Positions 55,001 through 64,000 of a stretch of 64,000 nucleotides of DNA are shown in pieces (position 1 is the stretch's first letter; each line of letters starts with the position of its first letter). Position numbers and translations under genes: made by a program. The notes below the pieces were generated by a model. It was not told where the DNA came from, made no database searches, and saw only the letters and a list, made by a program, of their open reading frames with translations. The DNA is taken from contig NGZR01000001.1 of the NCBI GenBank assembly GCA_002197995.1, positions 3,410,001-3,474,000 on the forward strand. Reading direction: 5' to 3'. Source of the stretch: Gaeumannomyces sp. JS-464 (taxonomy: Eukaryota > Ascomycota > Sordariomycetes > Magnaporthales > Magnaporthaceae).

Positions 55001-56185
55001 CATAGAGAACACGTCGAACTCTGCGCCGTGCTTCCGTATCTTGGAAAGCCTACCCTTGGAGCCGTAGCACTCGGGAGGCGCATAGCCCGTCGTAGCGGAT
55101 CGGATAGGGAATGTGCGCTCATGAGGACTGTTGTGGAAACTGACGACCCTCGCAAGCCCAAAGTCGGCAATCTTCCAGATCGGCGGTGCAGATGCATCGC
55201 TCTCGTCCGGGAATCCGAGAATGTTGCCAGGTTTCAGGTCGAAATGGTAAACCATCATATGATCATCCGGTCTGTGCAGGAAAGCCAGGGCCGAAAACAA
55301 CGAGCTGATCTGCGAGCAGATATAGAGCCTGCCGTCTTCGGTGTGCAACCGAGGGCTTTCGATCGTGGTTGAGGGGCGCCCGATCCAGTCCTGGAGACTG
55401 GTCGTTGCCAGAGGGAACACGAGGCGGAATTCTCGAGAATTATCTCTCGACCTCCCCACCGGCCGTTCGAAGCTCGCCCACAGAGGCACTATTGCTTGTT
55501 CGCTTAGTCCATCTCGATATCGCAGGGCCCTGACGGCGTAGACCTCTCTCAATGTGTCATCCCTGCTCTGGTCTGGTGAGACTATAACTCTTTTGAGAGC
55601 AGCGCAAGATATCTGAGAGTACGTTAGCAACCCTTGTTCCATTGATTCGCTCCCATGCCCGTCTTCCAGTTATGTGCGTACCTCTTCATCTGCCTCCAAT
55701 TGTCCCCTCGGCAGACCAACTTGGTAGACCGTGCCGAAAGATCCGTCCCCGAGATATACGGAGCTGGATATTGGGAGCTTGGAATTCTTGGGGAACTCCT
55801 GATGGTGCTGTTTGGACAACACCGGAGGGATATCCCATTGTGCACTGACGATACCATCGGCCTCATCATCCGAGATCTTGGGCAGGAAGGCTCGGAGCTT
55901 CGCCTGGTCGAAATATGGGTTTTTTGATCCCTCACCGAAGATGTCGCGGTCCTTGAGGCTTTCGAAGTGCCGAAGTTGGCCGGCGAGAGCAAGAATGGAA
56001 AAGAACCTGAGACCGTTGTTGAAAATCTCAAAGGCGCTTGGGTCACTGTCTGGAAGTCCCAGAGCGACCCGAATCGCCCCAATGTTGCATATTTTCTGCA
56101 GAGCCGTTACCGAGATGAACTTGTTCGTCGCAGCCTCTCTGGCAAGTGATTCCCGAAGGCTAGTAGCTCCACTGCTTGTCGTCAT
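52012..56185 (-). CDS. NLR-type STAND protein: protein kinase, NB-ARC, TPR, C-terminal membrane helix
   Basis: A predicted protein of about 1,330 residues. Exons 56185-55682, 55612-54366 and 54274 onward (introns GTACGC...CTCTCAG and GTAAGT...CTTTAG). Residues 1-135 are unrecognised. The kinase (about 144-465) has Gly-loop LGDGSFGTVY, Lys175, HFDLKPGN with catalytic Asp293, DFG 318-320 and APPE 346-349, so it looks active. The NB-ARC follows: P-loop GIYGLGGTGKS (576-586, codon 584 split by intron 2), Walker B WILVIDGLDN (656-665), sensor LVTTVNRE, and an MHD-like HPLVQ (875-879). A TPR-like helical region follows (GYLAADSRYSES and on). The tail has acidic residues and one hydrophobic helix (PLWLLLALMGLALLGILG). 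Two frame breaks: one extra base near 53095-53099, and one missing base in a C run at 52192-52194 joining the TPR to the membrane tail. Kinase-NB-TPR proteins are a known fungal NLR class; the membrane tail is unusual. Role inferred: ligand-triggered signalling. Confidence 0.82.
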
Positions 56186-56730
56186 GTTCTTGCTGGGCTC
56201 TTGGCCTGGGATTCACTGCATGATGCCCTTGGGGAGGAGAGCGGGGATGGTCTATTACAGCCCCTGAACTCTGGGGGCCGGGGGCGGTGGGATCATACTT
56301 GGCGGTAGCGCCGTACCTACCAGGTACTGAGCCGTAAATATCTGGGCGGGTAACAATTGGTGCATGTTGGGGCTCGTCAAGTCTCAGGTGGGTAATGATA
56401 AATTATGCAGGCTGCATGCAACGCTGAGGCGGGCGCTTCACCCTCCCTCTGGTGCCTTTCCTCATCTGGCGTCCGTCCTTTCGCACTTCTGCCACCCTTA
56501 TATCCTCAGACCCAAGCCCGGCCAGCTCTGCCGCGACAAGTCCTTTCACTTCGAGTGATCATGCTGAAAATTGATGCGACTGTCTTTGGGGTCGCTCCCG
56601 CAAGCCAAGTCGCCCTTGGATCGGCGTACCTCGCTGGATGGCTCCTGATAAAAGTCGGCAGAATCCAGGATGTCGCTCGGCTTAAAGCCAATGGCACACC
56701 TATCGACACGCTCTGCCCTAGGCTCGGGCC

Positions 56731-56758
56731 GGGGGGGGGGGGGGGGGGGGGGGGGGGG
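56731..56758. repeat. 28-base poly-G run
   Basis: An uninterrupted G homopolymer. The true length is uncertain in any assembly. Confidence 0.9.
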
Positions 56759-56993
56759 TCGTCCTTTGGTGGAGATGGCTGCGCCGCTGGCTGGACTGGT
56801 GGAGGTGATTGGCTTGAAAGGACGCTGTCCTTGCCCGAAAACTGGCTGCTTTGCGCTTCAATGCCGGTCGTGTTGCCGAGGGCGGGTGATTCGCCAAGGT
56901 ATTCTTCCTAGCCAGGCTGTGCCTCGGCCAGGCCCTCAGGGGGTTGGGACTGTTCCCGACCCACGGTTGGCTTCTCCTCTCGATTTTCTGCCG

Positions 56994-57065
56994 AGCTTCG
57001 GTGTTGCTGGGAGCTTCGGTGTTGCTGGGAGCTTCGGTGTTGCTGGGAGCTTCGGTGTTGCTGGG
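56994..57065. repeat. 18-bp minisatellite, four units
   Basis: Unit AGCTTCGGTGTTGCTGGG, four perfect tandem copies. The unit length keeps frame in all readings, so it creates spurious repeat proteins on both strands. Confidence 0.95.
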
Positions 57066-57925
57066 ATCCAAAGACTGCGGCTCTGGCGGGGGCTGCTAGA
57101 GCAAGGGGGCTCCCAGCCATCAATCAGACTGCCTCAAAAGTTGATTGCTTGGCCGGTTGACTTGACGAGAGGACCCGACTGGTTGGCTACCGGTCATCGT
57201 AATGTAGGGGTCGAGTGTTTTTGCCCGCGCCAACACCTGCTCGATCAAAATGGCACGACTGCTGCTGACAGCGCCCCACGGTGGTGGCCCATAACCCCGC
57301 CCGATTGAAGTATGGATGCATCAAATGCGCGGAAACCCGACAGGCTCCGGGCTATCAATGTGGACAAGGCGCTCGATTATTGGACCGGCCGCTTTTTCGG
57401 GGCTGTCCGGCGGCTATGGAGGGGGAGGCCGCCTTCGATCGCCCAGGTGAGGGGCAGGCCTCGCCGGGCGACCCTCAACCAAGACATTGCCGCCAACGCC
57501 GACCCTCATCTTGGCCAGTCGAAGCGGCGTTCGCCCACCCAGAACCACGGGAAATCTCTTGTTTCCCACAGCCGAGGGGCGCATTTCCGTCGTAGTCGAG
57601 GAATGGCCGCTGCCTCTGAATGCGGGCACCGACGGACCACATAGCATTGCCGAAACGCCGGGCGGGGCCGCTGTGGCGGTTGAGACATAGGGATCGACCG
57701 CAGGCGTGGAGGGTTTGAGGTCAGGCTGCGGCGCTAAGTGATGCCCTCGCCTGCATGCAGGTCGTTGGTGCGGTCACGCTACGGACTCGAGCACGGTAGC
57801 GTAGCAATGTTGGTGGCTGAGGGTCGCATCATCATGCAAGCGTTGTTTGGAACAGCACGCGCAACTTGCTGGCAGGCACGATTTCTGCACATTTTCCTGC
57901 ATGCTATGTGCCTTAGGTACCATCG

Positions 57926-57928
<3 letters not shown>

Positions 57929-57958
<30 letters not shown>
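57929..57958. repeat. 30-base poly-T run
   Basis: An uninterrupted T homopolymer. No adjacent retroposon-like sequence was recognised. Confidence 0.9.
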
Positions 57959-57959
<1 letters not shown>

Positions 57960-59116
57960 GACGGCATCTGTTGTTGTGGGTGGGTGTAGCGCGAGCCTCT
58001 GGTGGTCGGGCACTGAGCTGGGGACGGCACGGCATGGGTCTGGAGAATCAACTAAAGAGTGCCAGCCGCAGCGCTGTTCGGTGCTGGACACGGGCGGCCC
58101 CCTGTACAACACGGGCCTCGGGCAATCTGCCAGCGTCGTGCCACAACAAAACACAATGTAGGGAGTTCCTCGCGATTCGAAGAGCTGCGACAGCCACAAC
58201 GTCAACGATGAAGTTTACTACGAGGATAGGCGTAAGTGATCCACCAGTGGCTTTTGACGCGGCTTTCTTGCAAAGCAAATGGATAGCAACTTACGATTCT
58301 CTGTAATAATTCAGGCAGTCCGGAATGGTTGCGGGGATGATCGTGGGCAACGTTGGCACGAGCAATGATGAGATATTCTGTAAGGAAATGCGTCTGTGTG
58401 ATTGCTTTCGCTGCGGCAGCAGCCCGATCCGAAAGTAACGTACTGTATTTTATTCCAGATGCAGAACGATGAGACATCCAAGAAGGTTACGGTGCCTCTG
58501 CAGAATATTCGGCTGCGCATGTAGCAATGATTCTGCCTGGTGCCGTGAGGCCACATGAAGTGCTTCTGAAAAAAATCCGTATCTAAGCAACCAGGTCGTG
58601 AGCAGTATGAATATACTCGGTACTTGTGCTGTCTTGGGTTTAGGAGTGCAGTCAATGGAACAGGTCCGATGTAGCCTCCAGGCAGCTTCATCGTGTCGCC
58701 TGGTGACGCCCGCGCATGCCGCTGCCTGCTGGCCCCACATCAATGGGCTCTCCTGGTGGCGCATGCGCGGGGTAAGTAGACTAAATATGATACCCAGGGT
58801 GCATCGACAGGCCTGGACGCCAACCGACAAAAGTTCAATCGGGCACTGGTAGCCACTGAGTAAATGCATTGAACTGATTGCGTCTGCACGGTACCTGTTT
58901 GGTAGCCACTCGTTTCAGCGGGCAGAGGCTCCGTGCTTGTGTTTTTGCGTGCGTTGGGGTACCCCCGCTGCCCTATGGGCACAAGAAGGATGGGCATTCC
59001 GCGTCTGGGGTGATTCTTTTCCTTGCTGTATTTCCTTTCGCCTAGAGAAAATAGACCTTGCCCAAGCGATCCTCAGCTATCGAACACTGGACTAGGACGT
59101 TTGGGACACGGACACA

Positions 59117-61379
59117 ATGGATCCATTTTCGGCCACCGCCAACGCCATCGCTCTCCTTTCCGCTGCGATCGTGACATGCAGGACCGTCTGCCAGTTCGCG
59201 GCCAAAGTGGTGGGCGCTGGGGAAAGCGTCCGTGCGGATCTGGCATCCATCTCGGCGCTGCAAACCACGCTGAGCTCACTGCACAAAACGTTGGAAAATT
59301 TGCCGCCATCGATAGCCTCGACCGATGGACTGCTGCAGTACCTCCAAGATTTTCTGCTCGAGACCCAAGATTTCGAGAAATCCATGCGCGAGCTGGACTC
59401 CCTGCTCAAGTGTGGTTCCAGCCGAGGGCACAAAACCGTCTCAAGCGTCAAGTGGGCCGTCTCGGGGGAGAAGAAGCTGAAGGCCTTCTTGGCTAGGGCC
59501 CTGTTTTGGAACACGATTTTTTCCAACGAACTCCAGATCGTGCAAACGTAAGCAGGTTTCTTCAAATGCACTCTTACGCCTCGTTCTAACAAGTCCCGTC
59601 AACATGGGCTAGCCACATCATGCAGACGATCATGGAACACACCACAGAGAGCCATTTGATATGGAAAGCTGTCCAGCACAATTTCCTGATCACTCCCGCT
59701 CATTGTCCCCGACCCACCGGACCAACCCTTTGCCTGGCACCCCGCGAAGTCCCCCATGATGCTGTGTCCCTCCAGCAGCCCGAGAACCGCCTTTTGGCAA
59801 AGAATTTGGCCACAAGGTTGGAACGCTTCTGCGACCCAGCTGGGGTCCAAGCAGTGGCGTTCAGCTGGTTGCGCTTCCCATTCTGCCGTGTCCAGGTAGT
59901 GCACGGCCAGGTTATCCTGTCAAGGCCATCTTTGGAGCCCACTCCGCGTGAAGTCTACGAGGTGTGCCGGGGCTCTCAAGGATATGAGATCCGCTTGACA
60001 TTCTGCTCTCGATGGGCGCCGTCTTTCAAGCTGGTGCTCAACATATTCAGCTATCAAAAATCTCACGCTCTGGCTGGATTGTGGGCCAGCATCAATATCA
60101 GGGCCCCATCCATTGTGCCTTGGGAATGGCCTTCCTTCAAGGCTGCGAGCAATGGCGACCTTGGGCTTTTGCAAAGCCTCCTGGATTCAAAAAAGGCTTC
60201 CATCTCCGACACCACACAGGACGGCGAGTCTCTACTCCACGTATGTATAACTGCCGCAAACTCCCCCATAAAATAAAGCAGACTCGCAGCTGATCCGACC
60301 GTGCAGGTCGCTGTTCGCAACAACCATCACATCGTTGTTTCCATGTTGTTGGGGCTCGGCGCGGATGTCAACGCAACGAGCGACTATGGAATGTAAGGAA
60401 ACGCTGACACACAGACCCGACTGGTATAGTATTCCAAGCTGACCTCATAAATATACGTAATTAGCACTCCTATTCATCTAGCCATCAGCGAAGAAGCCAG
60501 CATGGAAACCATCAAACTTCTCCTCCAGAACGGGGCTGACATAAGCCGGCACGATGTGCGGAACTATACGCCTCTGCACTTCTACTTCAACGACAGGATC
60601 CGACAGCTCCTGATGCGGGCTGATACGGATGTCCCGGTTTTTTCCAAGGACTTCAAGGGTCTTACGCCAGCACACTACGTGGCCGGAAGTAATCGATCCA
60701 CGGTGCAAGATCTTACCAACATTGTGACACGCAGCCACATGTCCCTCCTCGAAACAGACAACGATGGGCGCACCTTGCTCCATTGCGCAGCCGAACGGGG
60801 AACCTGGGGCTCATTGAACATCTGCTCCAAGTCCCAGACGAGGAAAACCGGCCCTCGTCTGCCGCCGCCGCCTCCCTACACCCCTCGCCGACAGTCATGC
60901 GGCTGCTAGCCCCCGACAGGGAGGGGAGGACCCCGATGTTCTACGCGGTGCAGAGCAGGCGGGCAGCCAAAGCCATCGAGCTGCTCGCGCGGTTCCCGCC
61001 GGGCGTCGCGGCCACGGACAAGCGGGGGCGCACGGTGCTCCACCAAGCGGCGGAGCGCGGCAACGTGCTGGCCATACGCAAGCTGGCCGAGATGGGCGCG
61101 GCTACCGCTGCCGATTTGAGCGCGCTCGACCATGATGGGCTGACGCCGCTGCAGCTTGCGGTGGCTCGCGGGTCCGCAGCCGTCGATTGTCTCAATTCGT
61201 TGGGGCGGGACGTTGGGTTGAGCGGGGATTGCCAAGGCGGGAACTTGTCGGGGGAACTAAAAGCAGAAGCAAAGGTACTTGAGGGCGAGACATCTTTTCT
61301 ATCTTGGGGAAAGCAAGGTTTCATAATTCTTCTGCTCGCTGTCCTTCTTCTGTTTTGGAAACCGGGCTCACTTCCCTAG
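59117..61379 (+). CDS. HeLo-like / ankyrin-repeat protein with C-terminal membrane helix
   Basis: Exons 59117-59547, 59613-60240, 60307-60392 and 60465-61379, with clear GTAAGC, GTATGT and GTAAGG donors and TAG/CAG acceptors. The N-terminus (MDPFSATANAIALLSAAIVT) has the pattern of the fungal STAND N-terminal HeLo-like helical bundle, a domain used for membrane action or signalling in heterokaryon-incompatibility proteins. A middle region (exon 2) is unrecognised. Ankyrin repeats begin around 60150 and run to about 61210 (TPIHLAIS, YTPLHFYF, RTLLHCAAERG, RTVLHQAAERG, LTPLQLAVARG). The C-terminus is one membrane helix (GFIILLLAVLLLFW). One base is missing after the G run at 60797-60800: AAERG ends in one frame and NLGLIEHLLQ, the second half of the same repeat, continues in the next. 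No NTPase domain lies between the HeLo-like region and the repeats. Confidence 0.75.
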
Positions 61380-61545
61380 GTAAGTGGTTGGATCGCTGCC
61401 GTTTGTAGCTAATTATTGCAAGAGGGAACACCATCGATTGTAGGGGACTGGAGATACTGCTCTTGTGGCCGCCGATAGGCTAATCGTCAATAGGAAATGC
61501 ATGTATTAACTTTTTACTTTCGCAACAGCACCCCTCATACTCTAA

Positions 61546-63869
61546 TTAACCTCTCCCCGGACCCAGCCCAAGCCATGTTCTTTGAGTGCTCCCACCGATC
61601 AAGCTACTCCGCGTAATTCCACCTCCTCCTCTCGCAATCTTCAAACCACTGCGTTTGATCCGTTCCATCAAGCCACTACTTGTTCTCCTCTCCGTGCTTT
61701 CACGGGGGTATGGCTTGCTGGCGTAGTCGGTTGACTGTTTGCATCTTTCGAGTATTTTTCCAACCGAGCTCTCGAGCTGTTGTGCTGTGGCGCGCTCTGG
61801 GCTCTTCGCTTTGTAGCTGTGACTAGAGTTAATCACCAGCATGTGCTCCGTAACCATGTCAAGTAGGTCGCGGATACCCTCCGAGCACTTTGCATGGTTC
61901 TTCAGTTTTGAGATTCTCTATATTCATGATGATTCGGGAGTCAGATCCTGCTCGCCACGAAACAAAAAACGGGTTTGAGAATCGGTGAGGAAACCTGAGC
62001 TCAGAGGCACTAACCTTCTCAACCGCTGGCTTTAGACGAGGTTGGTTATTTTCGCCTATCTCGAAGAAAACTGGTGTGTTCGCCGTGCCCATGGATTTGA
62101 GCTTCTTGTCCCGCGATAGCCTCTCCTCTTCGAACTGCTTGACACCGGCCCAGCCATAGAAGTACCACGTGGCAAACTCAACGAACATGCAACCCAGCGC
62201 CCATATGTCGCAAAGGGAGCTCACGGGGCCTCCGGTGTCGCATTCTGGTGACCTGTAAGCGAGAGTGATGGCGGTCAACGAGTGATACTGGTCTTTGCTG
62301 AACTCGGAGGCGCCGAAGTCGATGATCTTCAGGATTCCACCATCGCTGTCAACATTGTCTTCGTCCTCTGCGTACTCGTCCACCTCGTTGAGGAACCACA
62401 AAATGTTGTTGGGTTTGATGTCGCCGTGTCGGCCGTGCCAAATCATCTTCTCCTCCCTCGCATCACCAACTGTGTTGGCATTTGTAGTGTCGCTGCCCGC
62501 AACGCTCGGGGCCACGCTAGCCACCAGCGTGGTCTGCGAGGGCTTTGGGAACTGGGGGTATGACCGGCTGCGGCTGATAGGGTCTGTCGTTGGCTCCGTC
62601 ATGGGCTGCAGGAGTCCCGCTGATGGAGGCTCAGTAGCGCTTCGTGCTGTCTTGGGACGTTGGGTGGTTTCGATCGCCGAGCCCAGCCCGGTGGGGTAGT
62701 GGTGAATCTTGCAGAGGGCGCCGATGATGCCACCGCATTGCTGCAGTAGCCAGAGGGCGCTTTTTGCATCCGCCTGCTTTGTTTTCCAGTACCCGACAAG
62801 GTCGGACTCCGCCCACGGGAACACCATTGTGTATTTATCCCCATGACGAAAAGAGGCCAAGACTTGTCCGATGTGCTTGCTTTTATGCTGCTCAAGCCTG
62901 AACTGCTTCGAGATCGTCATTTCCGTGGCATAGTCTTCTGGGTCTTTGAAAGTCTTCAGACAGAACCAACGCTCATTCTTCTTTCAATAGAGGAACGGAT
63001 CCCCCGGCTCCATGTCAGTTCCCACAGCGGCGATCAATTCGGTTTTGGGAAGCTTGCGTACCTGGTCTTTTGACATGTTGTGAGGCGGAAAGTCGTAGTG
63101 ATCTGGATGTATTCTGACCTTGTACAAATCATGGCCATGACTGCCAACATAAATCCTCTCTTCGAACCGCCAAGGAAGTGTCTCATATGCGTGGAACTCG
63201 TAATACGGAACGAGCTCCCCCGTGCTGCCTTTCAACGACGCCACGCACATGAAGCGCTGATTTCTCTTGAAATCCTCGGCCACGCGTCGCCCCATCCCTC
63301 GAGCACATTTCAAGGGCTCTTGGCGGCGTTGTTCGCCCGCGGAACGAATGGCTAGCTGGGTGACTTGTCACCTCTAGGAAGGTGGATCGTATCAAGAGGT
63401 AAGTCATCATCGCAGACCTCGTCTTCTTCGATGAAGCGCTTGATATGGCCAACTCGACCGATGAGAAGGAGAATGGTGAAGATTTGCGGTAACTTCCCCG
63501 ATGTCGTCTTTGTGGGGAAGCTAGCCCATGATCCTGGCTATGGCAGCCGGGTGAAACTATCGTCTTGGCCAATTGCCGAATCTCCTCTTCTTGGCCCTCA
63601 AGCCGCTTCCGTCGCTTTGAGGGCAAGGTTATTTTGTTTCCGAGCTTCCGGCCCAAGGACTTCTTCGGCAGGCTGTCCCGAGGATCTGGAGACACATTGA
63701 GGAGCTTGGTGCTGCCCGACGTCATCAATGCTCCGAAGATATTTGCTTCGGTGATGAGCTTGTCGAAGTCGCTTTGGGGAAGGAACCTGGGCGATGAACC
63801 ATGGGAAGATAAGTCGATAGCCCGTTCTAGCCGTTTCCTCAGCTCCACAGCTGACATCCCAACTCCCAA
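61546..63869 (-). CDS. Fungal-type protein kinase with HGD catalytic loop
   Basis: A large kinase of a family common in filamentous fungi, in which an N-terminal helical region precedes a kinase with HGDxKPxN in place of HRD. Start taken at 63869 (MGVGMSAVELRKRLERAIDL); MSAVEL at 63857 is possible. Splice signals: intron 63061-62981 (GTACGC...AAAG) and intron 62014-61918 (GTTAGT...TATAG). Kinase landmarks are Lys in FCLKTFK, HGDIKPNN, DFG in LKIIDFGASEF, and SPE in YRSPECDTGG. A 90-residue serine/threonine-rich insert lies between the N-lobe and the catalytic loop. The C-terminus continues after the last intron as a helical region (IRDLLDMVTEHMLVIN) and a basic tail. One-base deletions in C/G runs break the frame at 63514-63517 and 63358-63360; the family-typical IFTILLLIGRVGHIKRF lies between them. 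The neighbouring NLR and ankyrin genes suggest a signalling role; substrate unknown. Confidence 0.8.
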
Positions 63870-64000
63870 AGGTCTTTGGGTGGTCTCAGCTGGACTGCGT
63901 TGAGACCTTCGTGTTGTATTGGCTTCCCCCAGCGGTCCGAGGAGTTGCGATATCCGGTCAGCTGTGGGGCATTCGGGTTCTGCTGCGCTGTTTGGGTTGC
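63870..64000. other. Upstream flank of the kinase gene; nothing identified
   Basis: 130 bp at the window end. No motif supported. The kinase N-terminus could extend into it or beyond if an upstream exon exists. Confidence 0.3.

Larger units (their letters stand above)
56186..59116. other. 2.9-kb spacer rich in simple repeats; no supported gene
   Basis: Upstream region shared by the minus-strand NLR gene and the plus-strand ankyrin gene. It holds a 28-base G run, an 18-bp minisatellite and a 30-base T run. ORFs such as 56405-56911, 56670-57308 and 57281-57595 are compositionally biased, cross the repeats and show no motif. Confidence 0.4.

Noticed and set aside
56670..57308. Repeat-containing 212-codon ORF with polyglycine and SFGVAG repeats
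   Set aside because: Created by the G28 run and the 18-bp minisatellite, which stay open in several frames on both strands.

Overview
The window is filamentous-fungal (Pezizomycotina, probably Sordariomycetes). Spliceosomal introns of 58-105 nt, a secreted catalase-peroxidase, STAND/NLR-type proteins, and Tad1-like LINE, Fot1/pogo and chromovirus Gypsy families all point there. Two large AT-rich blocks carry the signature of repeat-induced point mutation (RIP): CAA to TAA, CGA to TGA and TGG to TAG/TAA changes, with TpA enrichment. GC-normal gene islands lie between and after them.

Layout. 1-25,000 is a transposon graveyard. It holds a RIP-mutated Tad1-like LINE (1-6040), a Gypsy fragment (6045-8058), and a Russian-doll nest of Fot1/pogo DNA transposons (8061-24693). 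The nest contains a short LTR element with a gag-like relic, two solo LTRs, a 347-bp insertion and a 429-bp palindromic MITE. 25,100-28,700 is a small island with one clear gene, a membrane-anchored alpha/beta hydrolase (26683-28221). 28,970-45,430 is a second RIP block with two LINE copies in minus orientation. One is split by a full-length chromodomain-bearing Gypsy element (29138-36102, TSD TATAA). The other carries a solo LTR (TSD AATAT). Both insertions can be dated against empty sites in sister LINE copies inside the same window.

45,755-63,869 is gene territory. A secreted catalase-peroxidase (katG type) is on the minus strand. It is followed by a 12-kb cluster of putative signalling or immune genes: a protein kinase / NB-ARC / TPR / transmembrane protein (52012-56185, minus), a HeLo-like / ankyrin / transmembrane protein (59117-61379, plus), and a fungal-type kinase with an HGD catalytic loop (61546-63869, minus). 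The domain make-up suggests a fungal NLR-type recognition locus: a sensor with its own kinase, a potential membrane-acting HeLo-like partner, and a second kinase. That functional link is inference.

Every multi-exon gene here has at least one single-base reading-frame break. Six of the seven breaks look like one missing base, five of them beside a G/C run. Either the assembly has homopolymer errors or the genes are decaying. Frame-corrected models are described below with this caveat.
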